Source: Pseudoflavitalea rhizosphaerae (GTDB lineage Bacteria; Bacteroidota; Bacteroidia; Chitinophagales; Chitinophagaceae). Taken from it: a stretch of 64,000 nt of DNA. The stretch lies in NCBI RefSeq assembly GCF_003991355.1, contig NZ_RCSU01000011.1:124001-188000 (forward strand), in the 5' to 3' direction. This document shows positions 35,249-43,673 of the stretch, one piece after another. The position numbers were made by a program, and so were the translations under genes. The notes beneath the pieces are model-generated. The model was not told the DNA's origin, did not search any database, and saw only the letters and a program-made list of their open reading frames with translations. How positions within the stretch are numbered: position 1 is the stretch's first letter; the number at the start of each line of letters is the position of its first letter.

Positions 35249-35988
35249 AGATCATGCTGATTACCGGCGGCAGCCGCGGCATTGGCGCTGCAACAGCTTT
35301 GCTGGCCGCTGCTAACGGGTATGCCGTAGCGCTGAATTACAACAAGAACAAACCTGCAGCGGATACTGTGGTGAATAAGATCAAAGCCAGTGGGGGTAAT
35401 GCCATTGCCATACAGGCTGATATTAGCGTTGAAGCTGAAGTGGTGCGGCTCTTTGAAGAAACGGACAGGCAACCTGGAACATTGGATTGCCTTGTCAACA
35501 ATGCAGGCATACTGGAAAAACAAATGCGGGTGGAAAACATGACGGCAGACAGGTTGAACCGCATCTTTGCAGCCAATATCACCGGACAGATCATTTGTGC
35601 GCGTGAAGCCATTAAAAGAATGTCTACGAAACATGGAGGCAAAGGTGGCACTATCATCAATGTATCTTCTATTGCTGCCAGGCTGGGCTCGCCTGATGAG
35701 TATGTGGATTACGCTGCCAGCAAAGGCGCCATCGATACATTCACCATCGGTCTTTCAAAAGAAGTAGCTGCAGAAGGGATCCGCGTGAATGCAGTTCGGC
35801 CCGGGCTGATCTATACAGATATTCATGCAGATGGCGGAGAGCGGGGACGTGTAGACAGATTGAAAGCATCCCTGCCGATGAAACGCGGAGGCCAGCCCGA
35901 AGAAATTGCCGAAGCCATACTTTGGCTTGCATCTGATAAATCTTCTTATGCAACAGGCAGTTTCATCGATCTCGGCGGCGGACGTTGA
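35245..35988 (+). CDS. Short-chain dehydrogenase/reductase
   Basis: A 247-aa classical SDR: nucleotide motif ITGGSRGIGAATA, NNAG in CLVNNAGILEK, catalytic Ser in INVSSIAARLG, Tyr and Lys in YVDYAASKGA, and the C-terminal GSFIDLGGGR. Translation is coupled with the ketopantoate reductase-like gene by a four-base overlap, and both answer to the promoter with the inverted repeat. The two reductases may act on related keto substrates. Confidence 0.9.
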   Translation: MKIMLITGGSRGIGAATALLAAANGYAVALNYNKNKPAADTVVNKIKASGGNAIAIQADISVEAEVVRLFEETDRQPGTLDCLVNNAGILEKQMRVENMTADRLNRIFAANITGQIICAREAIKRMSTKHGGKGGTIINVSSIAARLGSPDEYVDYAASKGAIDTFTIGLSKEVAAEGIRVNAVRPGLIYTDIHADGGERGRVDRLKASLPMKRGGQPEEIAEAILWLASDKSSYATGSFIDLGGGR

Positions 35989-36076
35989 AATGTTTTGTTA
36001 AGCCGCCCATCTTTTTGCTTTTTTGCCTACCTTAACCCGCTATTTGGGAAATTTCAACATCTAAACTGAGGAAAAA

Positions 36077-38101
36077 ATGCGAAAACACATTCTCTTATTT
36101 GTCATGGGATTCAGCGCAGTGGCCACTTCCCGGGCACAGGCCGACAGGTGGCAGCAACGTGTTAAATACACTATGGACATTAACATGGATGTGAACACGA
36201 ACCAATTCACCGGCAAACAAAAACTGGAATACACCAATAATTCTCCTGACACACTTAAACGCGTTTTCTATCATCTTTACTGGAATGCGTTTCAGCCTGG
36301 CAGTATGATGGATGTGCGCAGCCGCGAAATGGGCACCAATTCCCCCACAAGAAGACCTGATTGGGATTCACGTGTGAAAGACAGGATCCAACATCTCAAA
36401 CCCGATGAGATCGGTTATCAGAAAGTGCTTTCTCTTACCATGAATGGAGAGAAACAGCAATACATCATGCATGAAACCATCCTGGAAGTAGTGCTCAGCA
36501 AACCCATCCTGCCGAAATCAAAGGTTGTGTTCGATATGAACTTTGAGTCGCAGGTGCCTTTGCAGATCCGCCGTGCAGGAAGGGACAACCCGAATACGGG
36601 TGTCCGTTACTCCATGAGCCAGTGGTATCCCAAACTGTGTGAATATGATTTTGAAGGATGGCATGCCGATCCTTATATCGCTCGTGAGTTTTACGGTGTA
36701 TGGGGCGATTATGATGTGAACATCACCATCGATAAGAACTACACTATCGGTGGAACAGGTTATCTTCTCAATGCACAACAGATCGGTCATGGATACGAAG
36801 CGCCGGGTACCAAACCACCTGCTGCTTCCGGCAAAACCCTCACCTGGAAATTCAATGCGCCTAATGTGCATGATTTCATGTGGGCTGCAGATCCTGATTA
36901 CAAGCATATCAGTCGTCAGGTCCAGAACGGTCCAACCATTCATGTGCTGTTCAAATCCGGTGACGGCTTCCTGAAAGCGCAATATGACCGTCTCTCAGAA
37001 ACTGTAAAACAGAACAGCTATAAGGGAAAATATGAAAACTATGTGAAGGACTATGAAGCAAAATGGACAACTGTTGCCGATGCTGCAGTAACTGTTCTGC
37101 CTTTCATTGAAGCTAATTTCGGCGCTTATCCCTACAAACAATATTCATTCATTCACGGGGGCGATGGCGGCATGGAATATCCAATGTCCACTTTACTTGT
37201 AAGCTCAAGCCTCGGAACTGTTTTCCACGAATGGCTGCACAGCTGGTACCAGGGAATGCTGGCTACTAACGAGTCTGAGTATGCGTGGATGGACGAAGGC
37301 TTCACCAGCTATGCAGAAGCTCTGGTATCTGAATACTACAGGGGCGTTTCCAAAACTGTGGTGGAGCAAAGCACAACCGGAACGGGTCCCCGCAAGAAAA
37401 CCATCGACAAAGGCTACAAACGCGCAGATATTTTCAATGGCGATGATAACCCTCACTCCGACTCTTATGAAGGGTATATCAATCTCGCCAGAAGCCGGTT
37501 TGAAGAGCCACTTACAACGCATGCAGATCACTTCGAAACCAATTACGGCTACAGTGTTGCCGCTTATTCAAAAGGAGAAGTGTTCATGGAGCAACTTGGC
37601 TATATTGTAGGCGCTCCTGTTCGCGACAGGATCCTGCATGAATACTATAATACCTGGAAGTTCAAGCATCCCAATGTGAACGACTTCATCCGTGTTGCAG
37701 AAAAGGAAAGCAATATGCAGCTCGACTGGTACCGCGAATATTTCGTTAACACCACCAAAACCATCAACTACAAGATCGATAGTATCTGGAGCGAAGGAAA
37801 GGGTACCAAAGTGCGTCTCAGACGTGTTGGTTATTTTCCCATGCCTATTGACCTGATGGCCACTTTCAAAGATGGAAGCAAACATCTTGCATACATTCCA
37901 ATGTATCTCATGTTCGGCGCAAAAGAGAATGAATATGCAAAAGCATCTTTCACCAAACATGAGCCCTGGAGATGGACCAATCCCACTTATGAAGTGTTGA
38001 TCGATAAACCGCTGACTGAGATCAGCAGCCTGGAGATCGATCCTTCCAAAAGATTGGCGGATATAGACAGGAACGATAATAAACTGGAGTTCAAATGGTA
38101 G
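36077..38101 (+). CDS. M1-family zinc metallopeptidase (aminopeptidase N-like)
   Basis: A 674-aa protein with a signal peptide (LLFVMGFSAVATSRAQA). The zinc site is HEWLH followed after 18 residues by Glu in WMDEGFTSYAE, the exact M1 spacing. The substrate loop GGDGGMEYP precedes it and corresponds to the GxMEN motif. The N-terminal domain (about 20-270) is the M1 beta-saddle. The protein is exported and probably degrades peptides at the periplasm or surface. Single gene; the palindromic repeat copy 3 follows 50 bases later. Confidence 0.93.
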   Translation: MRKHILLFVMGFSAVATSRAQADRWQQRVKYTMDINMDVNTNQFTGKQKLEYTNNSPDTLKRVFYHLYWNAFQPGSMMDVRSREMGTNSPTRRPDWDSRVKDRIQHLKPDEIGYQKVLSLTMNGEKQQYIMHETILEVVLSKPILPKSKVVFDMNFESQVPLQIRRAGRDNPNTGVRYSMSQWYPKLCEYDFEGWHADPYIAREFYGVWGDYDVNITIDKNYTIGGTGYLLNAQQIGHGYEAPGTKPPAASGKTLTWKFNAPNVHDFMWAADPDYKHISRQVQNGPTIHVLFKSGDGFLKAQYDRLSETVKQNSYKGKYENYVKDYEAKWTTVADAAVTVLPFIEANFGAYPYKQYSFIHGGDGGMEYPMSTLLVSSSLGTVFHEWLHSWYQGMLATNESEYAWMDEGFTSYAEALVSEYYRGVSKTVVEQSTTGTGPRKKTIDKGYKRADIFNGDDNPHSDSYEGYINLARSRFEEPLTTHADHFETNYGYSVAAYSKGEVFMEQLGYIVGAPVRDRILHEYYNTWKFKHPNVNDFIRVAEKESNMQLDWYREYFVNTTKTINYKIDSIWSEGKGTKVRLRRVGYFPMPIDLMATFKDGSKHLAYIPMYLMFGAKENEYAKASFTKHEPWRWTNPTYEVLIDKPLTEISSLEIDPSKRLADIDRNDNKLEFKW

Positions 38102-38151
38102 ATTGATCGGAGCGTTGCCAGGGGCTGACTAAATAGGCCGGAGTGCTGCCA

Positions 38152-38251
38152 GTCGCTCGCCTCTGGCGAGTGACTTGTATTTAGTCGCCTCCGGCGACGC
38201 AGTGTTCGCCGGAGGCGAACCAATAGAACTCACTCGCCGGAGGCGAGCAAC
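38152..38251. repeat. Palindromic intergenic repeat, copy 3
   Basis: A 100-bp element between the M1 gene and the convergent response regulator, with the same four hairpins as the copies at 20589 and 23362. It carries one change in the right outer arm (GGCGAGCAAC instead of GGCGAGCGAC), so its outermost pairing is slightly weaker. Confidence 0.9.
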
Positions 38252-38280
38252 TGGGCCCCCCGAACTCCCTCTTATTATAC

Positions 38281-38315
38281 AAAAAGAACAGCCCGCCCAA
38301 ATGGACGGACTGTTC
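38281..38315 (-). terminator. Probable terminator on the - strand
   Basis: The stem GAACAGTCCGTCC against GGGCGGGCTGTTC has two mismatches and is followed by five T on the - strand. It is the first hairpin downstream of the response regulator gene. Confidence 0.55.
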
Positions 38316-38469
38316 CGGTTAAAGATAAGGTAAGGTTAATGTTCTGTGTTCCCAGGTTTCTTGCACAGAAAAAAACGTACAATCAGCAATGCCGATCAAT
38401 ATTTTGATTTGGCTATACGATGCCTTTCCCGGAAGGTTAACAAAGGTAAACGGATGTTGCAGGTACTGC

Positions 38470-38486
38470 AATACCACTTTGTGGTA
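38470..38486. repeat. 17-bp palindromic element, downstream copy
   Basis: AATACCACTTTGTGGTA, whose core TACCAC-TTT-GTGGTA is a perfect inverted repeat. It lies three bases after the response regulator stop codon. The identical 17 bases occur upstream of the gene at 39170-39186. Confidence 0.8.
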
Positions 38487-38489
38487 AGC

Positions 38490-39137
38490 CTATCTGCCGA
38501 AGAATTTGTTGATGGCTTCAACGCGGTTGTTCACGTGCAGTTTCTCGTAGATATGATACACATGCTTGCGGACTGTTTCCTGGCTGATGAATAAGCTGGC
38601 GGCTATTTCTTTGTACAACATGCCTTTGGCCAGTAATTCAAGAATTTCTTTTTCCCTGTTAGAGAGAACATTCAGTGTAGATGATTCCGGAGCTTCTGTG
38701 GGATTCTTTTGCTTTTGCTGAAAAGCCGCCACTACTTTTCTGGCGATCTGGCTGCTCATCGGAGCGCCTCCATCCTGTAATTCGCGGATTGCTTCCAGTA
38801 GTTTATGCGGTGCTGTCTTTTTCAATATATAACCATTTGCACCTGCACTCAATGCTTCAAATATCTTTTCATCATCTTCATAAACCGTACACATCATGAA
38901 CAGAATGTCTTTGTATTCGGACTTCAGTTGACGCACACAATCTATGCCATTTTCACCTTCACCAAGATTTATGTCCATCAGAACAATATCCGGTTTCAGT
39001 TTTGGTATCTGGTCCATGGCTTCCGCTGCGGAGCCCACACTTCCGATCAAACGATACCCTTCAGACATGATAATGATCTGTTCGAGTGCGGACCGGATAT
39101 CCTTATTATCGTCAACGATACAAATTGTAATGTCCAT
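38490..39137 (-). CDS. NarL/FixJ-type response regulator (orphan)
   Basis: A 215-aa two-domain regulator. The receiver has the acidic pair DD at residues 9-10, phospho-acceptor Asp55 in VLMDINLGEG and the Lys in ANGYILKKTAP. The C-terminal LuxR-type HTH is LSNREKEILELLAKGMLYKEIAASLFIS followed by VRKHVYHIYEKL. No histidine kinase gene adjoins it. It lies 84 bases after rsmG on the same strand. Exact copies of a 17-bp palindrome flank it on both sides, which suggests self-regulation. Confidence 0.92.
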   Translation of the reverse strand: MDITICIVDDNKDIRSALEQIIIMSEGYRLIGSVGSAAEAMDQIPKLKPDIVLMDINLGEGENGIDCVRQLKSEYKDILFMMCTVYEDDEKIFEALSAGANGYILKKTAPHKLLEAIRELQDGGAPMSSQIARKVVAAFQQKQKNPTEAPESSTLNVLSNREKEILELLAKGMLYKEIAASLFISQETVRKHVYHIYEKLHVNNRVEAINKFFGR

Positions 39138-39169
39138 TCAGCAAATTTCAAACTTTTCGATACACCAAT

Positions 39170-39186
39170 AATACCACTTTGTGGTA
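39170..39186. repeat. 17-bp palindromic element, upstream copy (operator candidate)
   Basis: AATACCACTTTGTGGTA, identical to 38470-38486 and in the same orientation, 32 bases before the response regulator start codon and 35 bases after the rsmG stop. This is a fitting place for an autoregulatory operator. Confidence 0.7.
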
Positions 39187-39221
39187 GTTTTTCGATGGAT
39201 GAAATGGGGCTGTTGCGGAAA

Positions 39222-39869
39222 TTACACAGATACGTACAGCAGGTATTTCTCTTTGAAATATTCTTCTCCGAAGATCTCATGTACTTCCATAATGCGTGGT
39301 TTACAACCACTTTCGGAAATTTCCTGCGCGAGATCTCCTCCTTTGAGGCAGATGAGACCGGGCTTTTGTTCCTGGTTGGGCTGTGCTTTTTTAAGCAAGG
39401 GCTTGCTCCAGGTCCAGAGCTCTTTCAGCGGCGCCACCGCTCTTGATACCACGAAATCGAATTTACGGTTCTTGATTTCTTCCATGCGCGCGTGTTGCGC
39501 CGTCACATTTTTCAAACCAAGACCTTCTGCAACAGCCTGCACCACTTTGATCTTTTTTCCTATGCTGTCTACCAGGTGGAACTTTACTTCAGGAAAGAAG
39601 ATGGCCAGTGGTATGCCGGGAAATCCGCCACCAGTGCCGAGATCGCCGATCACGGCTCCGGGCTGGAACTCGAATGCAGCTGCAATGGCCAGTGAATGCA
39701 ATACATGCTTTTCGTACAAACTGTCGAAGTCCTTGCGGGAGATCACATTGATCTTCTCGTTCCAGTCTGCATACAATGCTTCCAGTGCAGCCAGTTGCTG
39801 CAATTGTGTTTCGCTGAAATCACCAAAGTACTTGATGATCAGGCCCAGTTTTTTTTCGGCTTCTTCCAT
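39222..39869 (-). CDS. rsmG: 16S rRNA (guanine527-N7)-methyltransferase
   Basis: A 215-aa SAM methyltransferase starting at the ATG at 39869 (MEEAEKKLGL). The RsmG marks are YADWNEKINVISRKDFDSLYEKHVLHSL (split here into YADWNEKINVISRKD and LYEKHVLHSL), the SAM motif DLGTGGGFPGIPLA, and VSRAVAPLKEL. The start lies inside the end of the upstream glycosyltransferase gene (31-base overlap), so the two are translationally linked. It modifies G527 of 16S rRNA. Confidence 0.95.
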   Translation of the reverse strand: MEEAEKKLGLIIKYFGDFSETQLQQLAALEALYADWNEKINVISRKDFDSLYEKHVLHSLAIAAAFEFQPGAVIGDLGTGGGFPGIPLAIFFPEVKFHLVDSIGKKIKVVQAVAEGLGLKNVTAQHARMEEIKNRKFDFVVSRAVAPLKELWTWSKPLLKKAQPNQEQKPGLICLKGGDLAQEISESGCKPRIMEVHEIFGEEYFKEKYLLYVSV

Positions 39870-40972
39870 AATGCAGGAGCAAAGATGCAATAATAAATGA
39901 ACATCCAGATATCCAGTAACCACCACCAGGCAAAGAGATCTTTCTCATTCAGTCTTGACATCGCTTTATAATACACGATCGCCTGCGTGATGGCGCGCAC
40001 TGCAAAGATGCCGAGCGCCAGTCGCCAATCGAAGAAGATAAGGGTGAGTATGAATAATGGATAGAAAAGGAAATGCGTCATGGAATAAAGTCCAAGCAGG
40101 AACTTATGTTTGGACTTATAGAATTTTCCGGTAGTGAAATGCCTGTTCTTTTGGTGCATCCAGTTCCTGAATGTTTTCTTCGGTTCTGATAAGGTCACCG
40201 CTTCGGGATCCAGTACAATGGCTGTATTGGAGGCAGTAGCCACTTTGTTGATGAAGAGATCATCATCGCCACCCGGTACATGGTTCAATGCAGAGAATCC
40301 TTTATTGGCAAAGAACAATCCTTTTTTGTAAGAAAGATTTCTGCCAACACCCATATACGGCATACCTGCAAGTGCATACGAAAAATACTGCAGGGCGGAA
40401 TGGAAGGTTTCAAAACGGATCAGCCTGTTCAGTAAACCCGGTCGTTTGTAATACGCTCCATATCCAAGTACGATATCGATACCCGGCGCATAGGCGTCCT
40501 GCATTTTCTGCACCCAGAATTCGGAAGCTGGCACACAGTCTGCATCCGTCAGCAGGATGACCTCATGCTTTGCTTCCTTGATGCCTATGGAGAGTGGGTA
40601 TTTTTTACCGGGAATGCCTTTAGCCTCCTGTGAGAGGTTCACGGCATTGAGACTTTTGAATGTTTTCCTGAATTCTTCTAGGAGGAATTTCGTTTCATCC
40701 TGGCTGTTATGGTTCACCACAATCACTTCATGTGTGGAGCTATAGGTTTGAACCAGTACGCCGGGAAGGTTTCGTGCCAGGTTACCCGCTTCATCGCGGG
40801 CGCAGATAATGATGGAAACCGGGTGCTGCTGCGTTTTTTCGCGAACAGGCGCCTGGTACCAGGCCACCCTGCGGAAGAGGAGCCAGTAATATAATAATTG
40901 AACGAAAGCAACTGCGCAAAAGGCACAGAAAAGTATCAACCACCAATCTATGCTCATCAACAGTGATATCAT
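39839..40972 (-). CDS. Family 2 glycosyltransferase, membrane-bound
   Basis: A 377-aa protein with an N-terminal membrane helix (WLILFCAFCAVAFVQLLYYWLLF). The GT-A domain has PVSIIICARDEAGNL, the DxD-type LLTDADCVPAS near residue 155, and the acceptor motif GGDDDLFI followed by QKNRHFTTGK, a QxxRW-like site. Two or three C-terminal helices follow. It is probably a processive or lipid-linked sugar transferase; the substrate is unknown. Its 3' end overlaps rsmG by 31 bases. Confidence 0.88.
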   Translation of the reverse strand: MISLLMSIDWWLILFCAFCAVAFVQLLYYWLLFRRVAWYQAPVREKTQQHPVSIIICARDEAGNLARNLPGVLVQTYSSTHEVIVVNHNSQDETKFLLEEFRKTFKSLNAVNLSQEAKGIPGKKYPLSIGIKEAKHEVILLTDADCVPASEFWVQKMQDAYAPGIDIVLGYGAYYKRPGLLNRLIRFETFHSALQYFSYALAGMPYMGVGRNLSYKKGLFFANKGFSALNHVPGGDDDLFINKVATASNTAIVLDPEAVTLSEPKKTFRNWMHQKNRHFTTGKFYKSKHKFLLGLYSMTHFLFYPLFILTLIFFDWRLALGIFAVRAITQAIVYYKAMSRLNEKDLFAWWWLLDIWMFIYYCIFAPALWKKPKKNWA

Positions 40973-41180
40973 GAAGGTTGCAATTTAGGGTCCAATGCAA
41001 GGAAATAATGCGCGAAAATAAGAAGGTAACTCCTGAAAGCAATACATCTAAGCATCCACACCTGTTGAAAAATAAAGATTTTTGTAATGTGTGTAATTTG
41101 ATGGTAATCACCATAGCGAGGGTTCGTTACCCTGCAAACTGGCTGTAATCCGTATCTTGCAGCCCGATTTATCAAATATT

Positions 41181-42320
41181 ATGGCGAGTTTACAATTTCA
41201 GTTACAGGCTACAGATGGGCATTCTGCGGCAAGAGCGGGTAAGGTTACAACAGATCACGGAGAGATCCTGACACCCATCTTCATGCCTGTGGGAACCGCG
41301 GGCAGCGTGAAAGCAGTGAGCCAGCAACAACTGAAAAATGATGTGCAGGCACAGATCATTTTGGGAAATACTTACCATCTCTATCTCCGCCCGGGCCTCG
41401 AAACCCTGGAGAAAGCCGGTGGCCTGCACAAATTCAATGGCTGGGACAGGCCCATTCTGACGGACAGTGGCGGCTACCAGGTTTTTTCGCTGGCATCCAG
41501 CCGTAAGATCACGGAAGAAGGGGTGGTGTTCCAAAGCCATATCGACGGATCGAAACATTTATTCACGCCCGAAAATGTGATGGACATCCAGCGCAGCATT
41601 GGTGGTGATATCATCATGGCCTTCGATGAATGTCCGCCCTATCCGAGTGAATACAAATATGCGGAGAAATCCATGCATCTCACCCACAGGTGGCTCGACA
41701 GGTGTTTCGAGCGTTTCAACAGCACACCTGACAGGTATGGTTATGCGCAAAATCTTTTTCCTATTGTGCAGGGAAGCACCTATGCTGATCTGCGCAAAGC
41801 GAGCTGCGAATACGTTGCATCAAAAAATGCTGCAGGCAATGCCATCGGCGGTCTCAGCGTAGGCGAGCCCGATAACATGATGTACGAGTTCACCCAACTT
41901 TGTTGCGAGAACCTGCCTGCGGAAAAGCCACGTTACCTCATGGGTGTGGGCACTCCCTGGAATATCCTGGAATGCATCGCACTGGGTGTTGATATGTTCG
42001 ATTGTGTGATGCCCACGCGTAATGGCCGCAACGCCATGCTCTTCACCTCCAAAGGAGTGATCAATATCGATAATAAGAAATGGGAACACGATTATTCCCC
42101 GCTGGATGATGGCATCGACAGCCATATCAGCAACTACTACAGCAAGGCCTATCTCCGTCACCTGATGAAGGCGAAAGAGATCCTGGGACTTACCATCGCC
42201 AGCGTTCACAACCTGGCATTCTATCTCTGGCTGGTAGGAGAGGCGCGCAAACATATCCTGGCAGGGGATTTTATCAGTTGGAAGAATGAGCAGGTGGCCA
42301 TCCTGCAACAACGCCTGTAA
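41181..42320 (+). CDS. tgt: tRNA-guanine transglycosylase (queuine insertion), without zinc cysteines
   Basis: A 379-aa protein, start ATG at 41181 (MASLQFQLQATD). It has the catalytic Asp in LTDSGGYQVFSL, the nucleophile region VDMFDCVMPTRNGRN, and the substrate motif MAFDECPPY. It swaps guanine 34 for a 7-deazaguanine in four tRNAs. The CxCxxC zinc motif expected after SPLDD is absent: the stretch reads GIDSHISNYYSKAYLRHL, although the last His (SVHNLAFYL) is present. My recollection is that other Bacteroidota Tgt share this loss. A TATCTTG promoter element lies 20-25 bases upstream. Confidence 0.95.
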   Translation: MASLQFQLQATDGHSAARAGKVTTDHGEILTPIFMPVGTAGSVKAVSQQQLKNDVQAQIILGNTYHLYLRPGLETLEKAGGLHKFNGWDRPILTDSGGYQVFSLASSRKITEEGVVFQSHIDGSKHLFTPENVMDIQRSIGGDIIMAFDECPPYPSEYKYAEKSMHLTHRWLDRCFERFNSTPDRYGYAQNLFPIVQGSTYADLRKASCEYVASKNAAGNAIGGLSVGEPDNMMYEFTQLCCENLPAEKPRYLMGVGTPWNILECIALGVDMFDCVMPTRNGRNAMLFTSKGVINIDNKKWEHDYSPLDDGIDSHISNYYSKAYLRHLMKAKEILGLTIASVHNLAFYLWLVGEARKHILAGDFISWKNEQVAILQQRL

Positions 42321-42389
42321 GTCTGAAAAATCAACCTGATTTGCAATAGTTTTAGGAATCCCGGGCTCTGAGGATCACAGTTTTTGGGC

Positions 42390-42397
42390 TACATTTG
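42390..42397 (+). promoter_or_regulatory. Promoter -7 element before the LptF/LptG-type gene
   Basis: TACATTTG is an exact TAnnTTTG match, 26 bases before the ATG at 42424. The upstream TTTG box is not clear. Confidence 0.45.
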
Positions 42398-42423
42398 CCC
42401 GGCCGCCGGCTCAAAGGCATAGT

Positions 42424-43524
42424 ATGAAAAAAATCGACTGGTACATTATCAAGAAATACCTCAGCACTACCATTTTCATGGTGCTGATCTTTAGCGTGAT
42501 CGCTGTTGTGATCGATACCAGTGAGAAAGCCGATGATTTTGTAAAGAGCGGTCTTAGTTCCTGGCAGATCATTACCGATTATTATCTTGGTTTCGTTCCC
42601 TTCATCATCAGCATGATCTTTCCGCTGATGGTGTTCATTGCTGTTATCTTCTTTACCTCCAAAATGGCAGCACGTTCAGAGATCATCGCCATGCTGGCCA
42701 GTGGAGTTCGATATAACCGCGTGCTGGCGCCGTTCATGGCGGCTGCACTTTTCCTGGGCGGAATTTTCTGGGTGGCCACACAGATCTGGATCCCCAAAGC
42801 CGCCACCATCCGCGGAAATTTCCAGGCAACTTATATCGATAGTAAGAGTTCCTACGAACAAGGAGAGCTGGCCAAAAGAGGCAATAACTATTATCTCAAA
42901 GTAGACTCTGTAACCTTCGCGGGTTTCCGGGAGTACAACAATGACCGACAGATGGCCTACGGCGGTTTCTTCATGGACCGCATCAAAGGCACTCAATTAA
43001 TATACAACCTGCGGGCCGACAATATCCGCTGGGACACGGCAAAGAAATCATGGGTGATCGAGAATGCGATTGAAAGACATATCGATGGTATCAAAGAGAC
43101 GATTAAGAAGATCGATACCATGAAGCTGGCGCTGAATGTAAAGCCCACCGAGATCAAACCGGACAAATACCTGAAAGATAAAATGACCACCTCCGAGCTG
43201 AAAGCTTTCATACAGGCTGAGGCCAACAGGGGAACAGAAGGTCTGAACGATTTCAAAGTAGAAAGATACCGCCGTGACGCCACTCCTTTTTCTGTGCTGG
43301 TGCTGACATTGATCGGGTTTTCAGTGGCTGCGCGTAAAACCCGCGGTGGTAGCGGGCTGAACCTCGCTGTAGGGATCATCACTGCCGCGATATTTGTTGT
43401 GATGGATAAATTCTCCCTCACATTCTCCACTAAAAGTAACTTCCCGCCCATACTGGCCGCCTGGACACCCAATATTATTTTTACATGTATTGCTATCTGG
43501 TTACACAAGAAGGCGCCTAAATAA
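42424..43524 (+). CDS. LptF/LptG family lipopolysaccharide export permease
   Basis: A 366-aa membrane protein: one helix group at the N-terminus (YIIKKYLSTTIFMVLIFSVIAVVID), then MIFPLMVFIAVIFFTSKMAARSEIIAMLASG, which is the conserved YjgP/YjgQ coupling segment, a periplasmic beta-jellyroll part (about 125-280) and three C-terminal helices. LptF and LptG form the inner membrane part of the LPS transport bridge with LptB. Which of the two it is cannot be told, and no partner gene adjoins it. Confidence 0.92.
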   Translation: MKKIDWYIIKKYLSTTIFMVLIFSVIAVVIDTSEKADDFVKSGLSSWQIITDYYLGFVPFIISMIFPLMVFIAVIFFTSKMAARSEIIAMLASGVRYNRVLAPFMAAALFLGGIFWVATQIWIPKAATIRGNFQATYIDSKSSYEQGELAKRGNNYYLKVDSVTFAGFREYNNDRQMAYGGFFMDRIKGTQLIYNLRADNIRWDTAKKSWVIENAIERHIDGIKETIKKIDTMKLALNVKPTEIKPDKYLKDKMTTSELKAFIQAEANRGTEGLNDFKVERYRRDATPFSVLVLTLIGFSVAARKTRGGSGLNLAVGIITAAIFVVMDKFSLTFSTKSNFPPILAAWTPNIIFTCIAIWLHKKAPK

Positions 43525-43673
43525 GAATTGGATGAGAAACTAATTAAATCAGTATTAATAATGGTTTAGTTTCTAACCTAAAACAACAATTTTTGTTCTA
43601 TTGAGCGGTATTGTTATAACTTTAGCCATCGATTCTACACTTATTTTGCTTGTTTATATAATTATTCTACAAC

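Noticed and set aside
20589-38251. Repeated palindromes considered as CRISPR or as CRISPR remnants
   Set aside because: Only one unit per site, units are 100 bases with internal hairpins, spacing is thousands of bases, and there are no spacers or cas genes.
39181-39900. 239-codon + strand frame across rsmG
   Set aside because: Antisense shadow of RsmG, Ser/Cys/Arg-rich without motifs.
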